A stretch of 10,634 nucleotides of DNA from Deltaproteobacteria bacterium (lineage in GTDB: Bacteria; Desulfobacterota; DAOWNY01), in the NCBI GenBank assembly GCA_030642325.1, contig DAOWNY010000043.1:1-10634 (forward strand). The letters run 5' to 3'. The notes under the pieces were generated by a model. The model did no database searches and was not told the origin of the DNA. It was given only the letters and a program-made list of their open reading frames with translations. Below are positions 1-6,908 of the stretch, in pieces. Numbering within the stretch: position 1 is the stretch's first letter; the number at the start of each line of letters is the position of its first letter. The translations under genes and the position numbers were made by a program.

Positions 1-327
1 AAGGAGTTCGTCAGGTGTGAATGGTTTAGGGATAAGTATAGCGTCTCCCCACTTGGCAATTTCCTCAATTGCTTCATTGGTATGATATCCGCTCATTATT
101 ATCACGGGAATATCCATACATCTTTTCTTAACCTCTCGCATAAGATGCATACCGTCAAGTCCCGGCATCTTGATGTCAATCAGGAAAAGAGAGAATTTCT
201 CACCCTCTATTGCCTTTTTGGCCTGCTCCACTGAGGTTGCAAGAAATACCTCAAAACCTTCTGCCTCAAGCACCCGCTTACAACAATCAAGCACAATTTT
301 CTCGTCATCTACCGCCAGTATCTTCAT
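1..327 (-). CDS. Response regulator, receiver domain (partial; C-terminus beyond window start)
   Basis: The 109 visible residues form a nearly complete CheY-like receiver domain. It begins MKILAVDDE, with the acidic pair D7/D8. The phosphoacceptor is D51 in LIDIKMPGLDG, the switch serine is S79 in IIMSGY, and the conserved lysine is K101 in PKPF. The reading frame runs off the window at base 1, so any output domain cannot be seen; a stand-alone receiver or a C-terminal effector are both possible. The start at 325-327 lies inside the last codons of the upstream histidine kinase gene, giving a 23-base overlap in a different frame. This suggests translational coupling and makes it the likely phosphotransfer partner of that kinase. 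By family knowledge it is a cytoplasmic protein that accepts phosphate from the kinase. The domain call is certain; the target is unknown. Confidence 0.92.
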   Translation of the reverse strand, partial: MKILAVDDEKIVLDCCKRVLEAEGFEVFLATSVEQAKKAIEGEKFSLFLIDIKMPGLDGMHLMREVKKRCMDIPVIIMSGYHTNEAIEEIAKWGDAILIPKPFTPDELL

Positions 328-2269
328 CTTTATCGGCCTGCCCTTCTATCGGCATCCATATAGAAAAGGTGCTGCCCTTCCCTACCTCACTCTGGACCAC
401 AATTTTTCCCCCATGTTTCTGAACTATCCCCAGAGAAACTGCCAAACCAAGCCCGGTGCCCTGACCCACCTTTTTTGTAGTGAAAAAGGGATCGAATAAT
501 TTCTCCAGGTTATCCGATGAAATCCCGGACCCGGTATCAGTGATGACAATCTCAATACCCTTTTTATCATCATTGCTTGCCAATAAAGCAATGATGGTGG
601 ACACGGTAATGTTGTCTCCCGGTTCGGTAGCATCAAGAGCGTTTAAAATTATATTCAATAAAACGCTCTGAAACTGGTTGCGATCCAGGGTAAGTATAGG
701 TAAATTCTCTCCCGGGTTAAACTCTATCTTTACTCCCTTTATCAGTGCCTGATTTTCAATTAAAGAAATTGTGGAACGGATAAGTCGGTTTATTTCAGTT
801 GACTCTCGATCAAGCCTGGTTTGTCTGGAAAAATCCAGTAGACCCTTAACAATTTTTCTCACCCGTTCAGTGGACTCGGCTACTACCTGGAGATCCGACC
901 GGACATCATTTCCCAGATCTTTTCGTCGAAGGAGCATGTGAGTAAAAGTCAAAATGCCGGTTAAAGGGTTATTGATCTCGTGAGCGATACCTGCGGCCAT
1001 TCTCCCGATGTTGGCCGCTTTTTCACATTGTAACAGTTTATTTTCGGTCTCTGATTGATGGCGTTGTTCACGCTTTCTGAAAAATGCAAGCATTTCCATG
1101 AAGGTCCCTTGCAATACCCCGATCTCCCCCTCTGAAATCGGCCCGATCTCCGGGGAGAGATTACTTTCGGAAACCTGATGGCTGGCTTTGATCAGCTGAT
1201 TGATCGGGCTCATAATCTTATTGGCCAGGCCGTATCCCAGCCCCGCCGCCAAAACCATCCCCACCACCGTTATCAGGATAAGAATTAAAAGGGTCTTCTT
1301 ACGTATGTCGGTGTACTTTGCCTCCAAAACCCCCACATAAAGCATTCCCACCCTTTCCCCAAAAATGTCCTCAATGGGTTCATAGGCCGTGATATACCAG
1401 TCGCTTACCACAAAAGCCCGACCTGTCCACTTCCTTCCCTCGGTGAGGACGCGCCTTTTTACTTCTTTAGAAGCCCTGGTTCCGATCGCCCGTTTTCCCT
1501 CCGGAGTAAGGACATTCGTGGAAATACGCAAGTCATCGAGAAATATAGTAGCTGTTCCCAGATCCCGGCCTCGGTAGGTTTCTTCTTGAAAAACAGCATC
1601 CCTCGCTATGTCAACTATCTCTTTGTTGCGGCTTAAAAGAACCCCTCCATAAAGAACACCCAACAGGCTTTCCCCTTCAAAAATAGGAATGGCGGCTGCG
1701 ATTGACATCCCCGCTGTCTCCCCCTTTTTATCTATAACGGCTGCATGCAAAGTGGGAATAATTTTTATTCTGGCCCGGCCGGCGAGCTCGGGATTCTCGG
1801 CAGCAAGAAAATCATTGCTCAAGACGACAGTTCCCGATATGGAATCACCCTCCTTGCGTGCTAAATTTACAATGGGGTTCTCCGCTGGCCGGAATTTTTC
1901 CGGCGGGATGGTATTGGGTCCAATTCGGCAGAGTGTAAACCCATCCCGGGTGACAATACCGGCAAAATCCAGCTTAACGTGATGGGCTAAACGATTGAGC
2001 CGGTCGGCGAGTTCGCGGGCATTGCGTTTCTTAAGGGCCGAGCGGAATCCAAATCCCAGGGTGGTAATGTTGAGAGAAACTCGAATATTTTTAATCCGGG
2101 TCCGGTATATCTCTTGGGCGGCATTCAAGTCCAACCTGATCCGGTTTGTAGCCTCATTAAGTACCGCTTGGTAAAGAAGCTGGCTGCCGATAAAAAGGGA
2201 AACGGCCCCCACCAGCAAAGAAACTGCCAGGAAGCTTGCTATGAGTTTGGATTTAGTTGAATAAAACAT
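305..2269 (-). CDS. Membrane-bound sensor histidine kinase (Cache-HAMP-HisKA-HATPase)
   Basis: This is a 654-residue sensor kinase. Residues about 9-36 are a first membrane helix. Residues about 37-322 form a large extracytoplasmic sensor resembling the Cache_3-Cache_2 type, with characteristic stretches such as YITAYEPI and GMLYVGV near 292-314. A second helix lies at about 326-349 and a HAMP linker follows to about 400. The HisKA dimerisation helix has the phosphorylated H430 in GIAHEINNPL. The ATPase domain shows the N box with N539 and N543, the G1 box DTGSGI (578-583), the F box FDPFFTTK (592-599) and the G2 box GTGLGL (604-609), so it looks active. The start at 2269 has an AAGGAAG-like ribosome site about 8 bases upstream. 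The gene overlaps the downstream response regulator by 23 bases. Cache sensors bind small molecules such as carboxylates, but the ligand cannot be read from the sequence. Confidence 0.95.
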   Translation of the reverse strand: MFYSTKSKLIASFLAVSLLVGAVSLFIGSQLLYQAVLNEATNRIRLDLNAAQEIYRTRIKNIRVSLNITTLGFGFRSALKKRNARELADRLNRLAHHVKLDFAGIVTRDGFTLCRIGPNTIPPEKFRPAENPIVNLARKEGDSISGTVVLSNDFLAAENPELAGRARIKIIPTLHAAVIDKKGETAGMSIAAAIPIFEGESLLGVLYGGVLLSRNKEIVDIARDAVFQEETYRGRDLGTATIFLDDLRISTNVLTPEGKRAIGTRASKEVKRRVLTEGRKWTGRAFVVSDWYITAYEPIEDIFGERVGMLYVGVLEAKYTDIRKKTLLILILITVVGMVLAAGLGYGLANKIMSPINQLIKASHQVSESNLSPEIGPISEGEIGVLQGTFMEMLAFFRKREQRHQSETENKLLQCEKAANIGRMAAGIAHEINNPLTGILTFTHMLLRRKDLGNDVRSDLQVVAESTERVRKIVKGLLDFSRQTRLDRESTEINRLIRSTISLIENQALIKGVKIEFNPGENLPILTLDRNQFQSVLLNIILNALDATEPGDNITVSTIIALLASNDDKKGIEIVITDTGSGISSDNLEKLFDPFFTTKKVGQGTGLGLAVSLGIVQKHGGKIVVQSEVGKGSTFSIWMPIEGQADKDEDTGGR

Positions 2270-2362
2270 CTACGCTCTTCCTTTCAATCGAGAGTGTGGG
2301 GGTTTTGACTTTAAAAAAAATGGGGATTACATGTTTCTTTAAAAACAAACACCCTCTTATCT

Positions 2363-2392
2363 CCTTTATAATAGACTGATCTATTGGCTAAA
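2363..2392 (-). promoter_or_regulatory. Candidate promoter with palindromic operator upstream of the histidine kinase
   Basis: On the minus strand a TATAAA -10 box (2365-2370) is preceded, 16 bases away, by a weak -35-like TTTAGC (2387-2392). The spacer holds a perfect inverted repeat, AATAGA-CTGA-TCTATT, at 2370-2385. The placement between the promoter boxes is what would be expected of a repressor operator. The start codon of the kinase is about 95 bases downstream. The -35 box matches consensus poorly, so this is only a candidate. Confidence 0.35.
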
Positions 2393-2570
2393 GGAAAAAT
2401 AGACTTTCGATGTTACCACCAGTCATTTTTTCCACCTTTATCACCAGCGTAGATCCCCCCTTTGGTATAAAAGTGGGGTAGAAGGCAGTAATGTAGGGAG
2501 CAGCTGAAGGTGAGAAAAAAACAGGGCTTCTTAGCACGGCCTCCAACATGATAAAGAGTGTGGTCAATTG

Positions 2571-2835
2571 TTGGATATTGTTGGTGTTTGTTTTTACTCG
2601 ATAGCCATCTCCTTTGATTTGTACCAGCACTCCACGATGAATCATGGGATCAATGGTGACAGATGCAAGGATATCGGCGTTGATCAGGATAGCATCCTAA
2701 CATTGGGGGCCCGTTGGTGACTACCAAGATGGAGCCACATCCATTCCGACTAGAGATGACCTGAAAGAAGAGTTCAGCCCCTTGCGTATCAACAGCCAAA
2801 AAGCCCAGTTCATCGATGATGAGCACTAGAGAACA
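2571..2835 (-). pseudogene. istB: IstB-like ATP-binding transposition helper, C-terminal fragment, frameshifted
   Basis: Read on the minus strand from about 2835, the sequence gives LVLIIDELGFLAVD then GAELFFQVISSR and GSILVVTNGPP. This matches the Walker B region and following segment of IstB (AAA+ ATPase of IS21 elements). The frame then runs into a stop. The matching continuation is in another frame: DAILINADILASVTIDPM then IHRGVLVQIKGDGYRVK, corresponding to the IstB C-terminal region that normally reads like LLDRLLHHS...GESYRLK. At least one frameshift near 2695-2705 separates the two parts. The Walker A motif and the N-terminal half are absent because of the internal deletion of the element. 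Downstream of about 2571 the frame stays open to 2388 but reads through the IS end, so the tail is not a genuine protein end. The family call is from recognised motifs. Confidence 0.75.
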
Positions 2836-2864
2836 AATAAAATTAATTAGAAAAATGAAATGGC

Positions 2865-2937
2865 AACTACTTAGAATTCAGCCTGCATGTGCTGGCACAG
2901 GCAGGCTGAATTCCAGCTACCGGCTCCTTAAGTAGTT
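2865..2937. repeat. Long interrupted palindrome (REP-like hairpin element)
   Basis: The arms GAATTCAGCCTGC (2874-2886) and its exact complement (2901-2913) flank an inner TGTGC-TG-GCACA (2888-2899), giving a stem of 13 plus 5 pairs with one A/G mismatch. Outside this, AACTACTTA (2865-2873) pairs with TAAGTAGTT (2929-2937). The right side carries 15 extra bases (2914-2928) that would bulge out. There is no following T run on either strand, so it is not a simple terminator. It lies inside the IS21 remnant and about 1 kb from a decayed RAYT-like transposase gene. Confidence 0.7.
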
Positions 2938-3087
2938 AAATAAAGTGAATTATAGAACAAAAGGGAATAGAAAGTAAATAATTAAATCTTTTCCTTCTTT
3001 TTGGAATAATGGAAAAATTATACAATAAAAATTCTAACCCGCGGATAAATGGGTAATTTTAGACCGGTGGTAACATCCATGTTAGTC

Positions 3088-3471
3088 TCAAGTGTCGAAA
3101 ATTGTCTCAATAAATGTTCCTAAGTCGTAAACAATTTTATCCTTATTTAATACTCCACTGGCCCCGGCCAGATAAGCTATTTCCCAGTAAGCAGGATCCA
3201 GGTCATCTTTCAAAACCAATACACGAAGTTGTTTGTATTGTTTCCTTAACGACTTGATCGTTTGCACCCCATACCCAATCAACGAATCCATGTCGAGAAT
3301 CAGGAGATCCGGCTTAACTTGTCCGATAGTGTCCACGATATTTAATTCATCATTTAATTCGGCCAAGACTTGTATGTCCCTCTCTTGACTGGCGATTACC
3401 TCTTTGATCTTTTTTTGATAAAGACGATGATTGTCGGCAATTACAACCCCTATCTTTTTTTTTCTTTGCAT
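3088..3471 (-). CDS. Stand-alone receiver-like protein with altered conserved residues
   Basis: A 127-residue protein resembles the receiver domain of NarL/FixJ-type regulators: KIGVVIADNHRLYQK at the start, PDLLILDMD in the middle with candidate phosphoacceptor D60, RVLVLKDD (83-90) and LAGASGVLNKDK (101-112) near the end with the conserved lysine K110. There is no DNA-binding domain. Several receiver residues differ: the second acidic residue is N14 rather than Asp, the usual MPG after the aspartate is replaced, and the switch Thr/Ser position is K88. It may therefore not switch in the usual way. The start at 3471 has a GAGGT ribosome site 9 bases upstream and a candidate promoter. The stop lies 12 bases before the IS21 remnant end. 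No kinase is adjacent in an obvious operon; the Cache kinase lies downstream beyond the remnant. It might be a shortened NarL-type regulator, but this is inference. Confidence 0.75.
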   Translation of the reverse strand: MQRKKKIGVVIADNHRLYQKKIKEVIASQERDIQVLAELNDELNIVDTIGQVKPDLLILDMDSLIGYGVQTIKSLRKQYKQLRVLVLKDDLDPAYWEIAYLAGASGVLNKDKIVYDLGTFIETIFDT

Positions 3472-3498
3472 CTTCGCTTTACCTCGGATAACCTGTTT

Positions 3499-3529
3499 TT
3501 TATAGCCTTTTTTTAATATAAACTATCAA
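3499..3529 (-). promoter_or_regulatory. Candidate promoter for the stand-alone receiver gene
   Basis: On the minus strand TTGATA (3524-3529) and TATAAA (3499-3504) are each one base from the sigma70-type consensus but are 19 bases apart, slightly long. The predicted start of transcription would fall just upstream of the ribosome site of the receiver gene at 3471. Both boxes lie in AT-rich DNA, so the call is modest. Confidence 0.4.
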
Positions 3530-3844
3530 CCTTCCCGAATTTTTTGTAAATAAAGCAACCACCTCATATTCAAAAAAAAAGGCCCTAATTTTATTTGGGG
3601 TCTTGTAAAAAATTTATACACCGGATATAGAAATTCCGAATGATTACAAAGGAAGGGGACACTCCTTTATAAAAAACAGGTTGCCTGAAGCTTATATCCA
3701 ACGTCTTTTCATGATTATCGGACATTATGAAGCCCCGGATCCGGATATGCTTCCTTGACTGCTTTGTCAAATCATGGAAGACAGAAAGTAATAATCTCAA
3801 GGATACTTCCATGCTGTCTTATGGGACGCTCTTAAATAATTAAA

Positions 3845-3874
3845 TTGACAATAAGAAAAGAAAAATGCTATAAA
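3845..3874 (+). promoter_or_regulatory. Near-consensus sigma70-type promoter upstream of the transposase pseudogene
   Basis: A perfect -35 box TTGACA (3845-3850) is followed after 18 bases by TATAAA (3869-3874). It points rightwards into the decayed transposase reading frame and, beyond it, towards the PEP carboxykinase gene that starts at 4690. It may be the old promoter of the transposase or one that now contributes to carboxykinase transcription. Activity is inferred from the boxes only. Confidence 0.55.
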
Positions 3875-3887
3875 CTATTTCCTCCTA

Positions 3888-4616
3888 AGATCAGCCCGAA
3901 TTGACGCCCCTGATATTACATCACATCATGATCCGGGCAATAGAGCGTCAAAAAATATTCAGGGACAATAAGAATCGCGAGGATTTTCTTGATCGCCTGC
4001 CAATACTACTGCCCAAAACGCAAACCAGTTGTTATGCATGGGCGCTCATTCCTGAACTTGCCCATTTTCTATTTCGAACCGGCAAAGTCCCTTTAGCCAC
4101 ATTAATGAAAAAATTGCTCACAGGATATGTCATCTGTTTTAATCGCCGTCACAATCGCCGGGGTCAACTTTTTCGGAACCGGTACAAATCTATCGTGTGC
4201 CTGGAAGATATGTATTTTAAAGAGCTGGTTCGTTATATTCACCTTAAATCCCATCAGGCCGGGCATCGCGTCTTGAGACATTGAACAAATATCCCTATTG
4301 TGGGCATAGTGCATTGCTGGAAAGGAAAAAGAGGCCCCGGCAGGAGGAGTTAAAACGGTTGGGTTATGACCTGAATCGGATCGGGGAAGAGTGGCCGAAA
4401 TATACACCATTGAACAGGGTGAAGTTTTTTCAAAGGGCAGACAGCAACAAATAGGTGAAGCCCCGGAGTTTACTTTGCGATTGGGCTGTCAGGGAACTGG
4501 GCATTTCCCTGACGGATTTGGCCGAGCACCTGGAAATGAGTGTTCCGGGGGTTGGATTCGCAGTAGAAAGGGGAGAGGCAATTGCGAAAAATAAGAATTA
4601 TTATTTGATCGAGTAA
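3888..4616 (+). pseudogene. IS200-like / RAYT (REP-associated tyrosine) transposase, decayed
   Basis: The pieces of a Y1 transposase of the RAYT-like group can be followed through several frames. RSARIDAPDI starts at 3888 in one frame; after a shift near 3920 it continues as LHHIMIRAIERQKIFRD, YAWALIPELAHFLFRTGK and FNRRHNRRGQLFRNRYKS to a stop at 4282. After another shift it reads LNKYPYCGHSALLERKKRP and LKRLGYDLNRIGEE, moves to a third frame near 4391 (AEIYTIEQGEVFSKG), and returns near 4462 to RSLLCDWAVRELGISLTDLA and onward to the stop at 4614-4616. The catalytic HUH motif, usually PNHxH in this family, reads PELAH, so the first His is gone. There is no in-frame start codon for the earliest piece. 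The gene is dead by at least four frameshifts plus active-site loss. It sits directly upstream of the carboxykinase gene. Confidence 0.85.
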
Positions 4617-4633
4617 ATATGTTAGTTTATTAA
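4605..4633 (+). promoter_or_regulatory. Candidate promoter for the PEP carboxykinase gene
   Basis: TTGATC (4605-4610) and TATTAA (4628-4633) are 17 bases apart, each with four of six consensus positions. They overlap the last codons of the transposase pseudogene and lie about 57 bases before the start codon at 4690. The match is moderate and the call tentative. Confidence 0.33.
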
Positions 4634-4689
4634 GGGCGTCGCCTCTTTGTTCGCAAAAAAATAGACGGAAAAAAATCGAGGAAGATCTA

Positions 4690-6660
4690 ATGATTGATCA
4701 GACAAAAGTAATAGATATCATTTTGAAAATCGGAAACATTCAAGACATTACAGCCGCCAATAAAATATTTTCCGACAGACTTGACCGGCAAAATCTGGAC
4801 CGGATTAAATGCCTTCACAATCCTGAGGTTCTTCTGAAAATTGCCAATGCCATTACGGTATGTCAACCGGACAAGGTATTTATCAACACCGGTTCCAAGC
4901 AGGACAAACAATATATCCGGGACCTTTGTCTGAAAAACGGTGAAGAGGCCGGCCTTTCATTGAAAAACCATACCATTCACTATGACCTCAAAGATGAACA
5001 GGGTCGGATTACTGATCGCACCTTTTACATAGTTAACGAGGGAGAGGCGATCAGCTCCCTGGCAAATAAAATGCTCCGGAATAAGGCCCTTATTGAAGTG
5101 CGCCAAATAATGAGCGGTATAATGAAAGGTAAAACCATGATTGTGGGGCTCTACATGCGGGGCCCGGTGGGTGCGCCGGCATCCAACCCGGCTATTGAAA
5201 TTACCAGTTCCGCCTATGTCTCACACAGCGCGGAAATATTATACCGCAATGAATTTGCTGATTTCGAAAAAGAGGTAGAGCGTCTGGGCTATTTTTATAC
5301 CAATATTCACAGCGAAGGCTTAAACCGCCCGGAAGATCTGCCCAACGCCAGAGTCTTTATGTGTCGCAGCCACCGTACCACGTATAGTTTTAATTGTACA
5401 TATGCCGGCAATACCTTATTGTTAAAAAAAGGTAATCATCGTTTTTCAGTGGATCTGGCAGTGTATGAGAAACACGGCCGGCAACTGGCGGAACATATGT
5501 TTATTACCGGTATTGACGGCCCTGACAAAAGGGTTGTCTGGATGGCCGGGGCAGCTCCCAGCGGCTGCGGAAAAACTACCACAGCCATGGCCGGAGGGCA
5601 TTTTGTGGGTGACGATTTGGCCCAGATGTGGATTGCCGAAGACGGCACTGTTCGTTCCATCAATCCGGAGTGCGGAATTTTTGGCATTGTAGAGGATGTA
5701 AACTGGGATGGTGATCGAAATCTTATGCAACTGCTCCGCAAACCGGGAACGGAAGTAATATGGTCCAATGTCCTGATTGATGAAAACGGTACACCTCATT
5801 GGACGGGGAATGGAGAGGCACAGCCCCTAAAAGGCAAAAATTTTCAGGGTGTTTGGGGAAAGGGGATGAAAGATGAAAACGGCAAGGAAATACCCATCTC
5901 CCACCCTAATGCCCGGTGCACCTTAGCTTCCACGGCGCTGGCCAACTATTCTGAAAAAGCCGAAGACCCGGCCGGAGTTGAAACCAGGATCATTACTTAC
6001 AGCGGTCGTGACAGTGACACCATGCCACCGGTCTGGGTTGCCGAAAATATCGATTATGGAGTGGTAATCGGGGCCTGCATTGTATCTGCCGCCACTGCCA
6101 CAGAGGTAGGTGCCACCGGTGTAAAAAGGGCTCCCTGGGCCAATGCTCCTTTTATTCCGGGAGCTTTGGCTGATTATATGGATGCGCAGTTTAAATTTTT
6201 CGGCAGTGATCAGATTGATGATGCTAAAAGACCTATTATGGCAGGACTTAACTACTTTCTTACCGATGAAGCCAGGGGAGGTAATTCCAAAAAACTTTTA
6301 GGGGAAAAGAGAGATGTCAAGGTCTGGCTGTCCTGGTTGGAAAGAAGATCTCATAATGAGGTGGCTGCAATCAAAACACCCATCGGGTTATTGCCAAAAT
6401 ATGATGATTTGCATAAACTTTTTAAAACCCTGATCAACAAGGATTATACAAAAGAACTGTATGAAAAACAGTTTTCTTTATATATAGATAACATAGTCGC
6501 CCGGATTGAACTTCAACTGGAAGCCTATGGCAAGGAAACCAATATCCCGGTTCGTCTGTTTGAAGTGTTAAAAGAACAGAAAGTCGGTCTTCTGGCCCTC
6601 AAAAAAACTTATGGCCCGGTTGTAAAACCGGATCAGATGGAGGCTTTTCAGACCCCATAG
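4690..6660 (+). CDS. pckG: Phosphoenolpyruvate carboxykinase, GTP-type, divergent subgroup
   Basis: This 656-residue enzyme is expected to interconvert oxaloacetate and GTP with phosphoenolpyruvate, CO2 and GDP in the cytoplasm, the entry step of gluconeogenesis. The nucleotide loop is APSGCGKTTTAM (289-300), with K295, T296 and C293 at the position of the reactive cysteine of GTP-type enzymes. The metal-binding segment GDD (307-309) and NPECGIFGI (325-333) follow. An upstream substrate region reads MRGPVGAPASNPAIEIT (156-172), matching the GPxGSP...VEIT region of the family. Further family blocks are HPNARCT (405-411) and NIDYGVVIGA (453-462). It is longer than common GTP-type enzymes of about 600-620 residues, and the P-loop differs from the usual FPSACGKTN, placing it in an atypical branch. 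GAGGAAG five bases before the ATG is a good ribosome site. No partner gene is in the same operon; it converges on the glucan phosphorylase gene. Nucleotide preference is inferred from family likeness. Confidence 0.95.
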   Translation: MIDQTKVIDIILKIGNIQDITAANKIFSDRLDRQNLDRIKCLHNPEVLLKIANAITVCQPDKVFINTGSKQDKQYIRDLCLKNGEEAGLSLKNHTIHYDLKDEQGRITDRTFYIVNEGEAISSLANKMLRNKALIEVRQIMSGIMKGKTMIVGLYMRGPVGAPASNPAIEITSSAYVSHSAEILYRNEFADFEKEVERLGYFYTNIHSEGLNRPEDLPNARVFMCRSHRTTYSFNCTYAGNTLLLKKGNHRFSVDLAVYEKHGRQLAEHMFITGIDGPDKRVVWMAGAAPSGCGKTTTAMAGGHFVGDDLAQMWIAEDGTVRSINPECGIFGIVEDVNWDGDRNLMQLLRKPGTEVIWSNVLIDENGTPHWTGNGEAQPLKGKNFQGVWGKGMKDENGKEIPISHPNARCTLASTALANYSEKAEDPAGVETRIITYSGRDSDTMPPVWVAENIDYGVVIGACIVSAATATEVGATGVKRAPWANAPFIPGALADYMDAQFKFFGSDQIDDAKRPIMAGLNYFLTDEARGGNSKKLLGEKRDVKVWLSWLERRSHNEVAAIKTPIGLLPKYDDLHKLFKTLINKDYTKELYEKQFSLYIDNIVARIELQLEAYGKETNIPVRLFEVLKEQKVGLLALKKTYGPVVKPDQMEAFQTP

Positions 6661-6696
6661 TATGGCTTTTAGTAAAATGAATTTGTAACTATGCAG

Positions 6697-6725
6697 GTTC
6701 AAAGTTCCAATGTTCACGGTTCAAG
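6697..6725. repeat. Degenerate heptamer repeat, four GTTCA-headed units
   Basis: Four adjacent units, GTTCAAA, GTTCCAAT, GTTCACG and GTTCAAG, lie just after the carboxykinase gene. They share the GTT(C)CA core and are 7-8 bases long. Such GTTCA-rich patches are known from intergenic DNA in several bacteria, but their role is not established. Confidence 0.5.
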
Positions 6726-6908
6726 GTCAGCAAGCAAAACGGATGCGGAGTTCATCCGGTTTATGCGCTAGACCAGAAAAGTCCGCTACGATATTACGAA
6801 ACAAACTCTATAATATTTTTTTCAAGTCATTTTGAATCTTCACATTGATCCGCGTATTCATTCTACTGAAAAAGGAGGGGTGAAACAGTTATTTGCGGAC
6901 AGGCCCTT

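Larger units (their letters stand above)
2411..3075 (-). mobile_element. IS21-family insertion sequence remnant (internal deletion derivative)
   Basis: The two ends are related inverted repeats. The left end reads TGTTACCACCAGTC from base 2411. The right end, read on the minus strand from 3075, begins TGTTACCACCGGTC. Over 37 bases 25 match, including a shared TTTATC block further in. TG...CA termini fit the IS21 family. Between the ends is a frameshifted fragment of istB (the ATP-binding helper of transposition), while no trace of the transposase gene istA or of the istB N-terminus is seen. At 665 bases it is far shorter than a usual IS21 element of about 2-2.5 kb, so it is a deletion derivative that cannot move by itself. 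I see no convincing target-site duplication. The inner stretch 2940-3060 is AT-rich without recognisable coding. Confidence 0.75.
3472..3880. other. Intergenic stretch without a supported gene
   Basis: This AT-rich stretch separates the minus-strand receiver gene from the plus-strand transposase pseudogene. Besides the promoters listed separately it holds small inverted repeats: CCCTAA...TTTGGGG at 3582-3599 beside an A9/T9 tract (weakly terminator-like on the minus strand), AAAGGA/TCCTTT around 3650-3668, and a nested palindrome GAAGC-CC-CCGGATCCGG-ATAT-GCTTC at 3729-3753. A 73-codon open frame on the minus strand (3591-3812) has no ribosome site and no recognisable family features, so I do not call it a gene. 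Confidence 0.5.

Noticed and set aside
170..499. Plus-strand open frames opposite the kinase, carboxykinase and phosphorylase genes
   Set aside because: They are antisense shadows of well-supported genes and lack family motifs and ribosome sites.
2388..2645. An 85-codon minus-strand open frame as a separate protein
   Set aside because: Its first part is the frameshifted IstB C-terminal region and its last part reads through the IS terminal repeat, so it is a remnant and not a gene.
2865..2937. The palindrome as a CRISPR repeat or an intrinsic terminator
   Set aside because: There is a single copy with no spacers, and no T run follows on either strand.
3591..3812. A 73-codon minus-strand open frame
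   Set aside because: There is no ribosome site, it crosses several palindromes, and the predicted protein shows no family features.
4391..4594. A 67-codon plus-strand open frame as a gene
   Set aside because: Its first 20 or so codons are a piece of the decayed transposase; the rest is the shifted frame of the same pseudogene.
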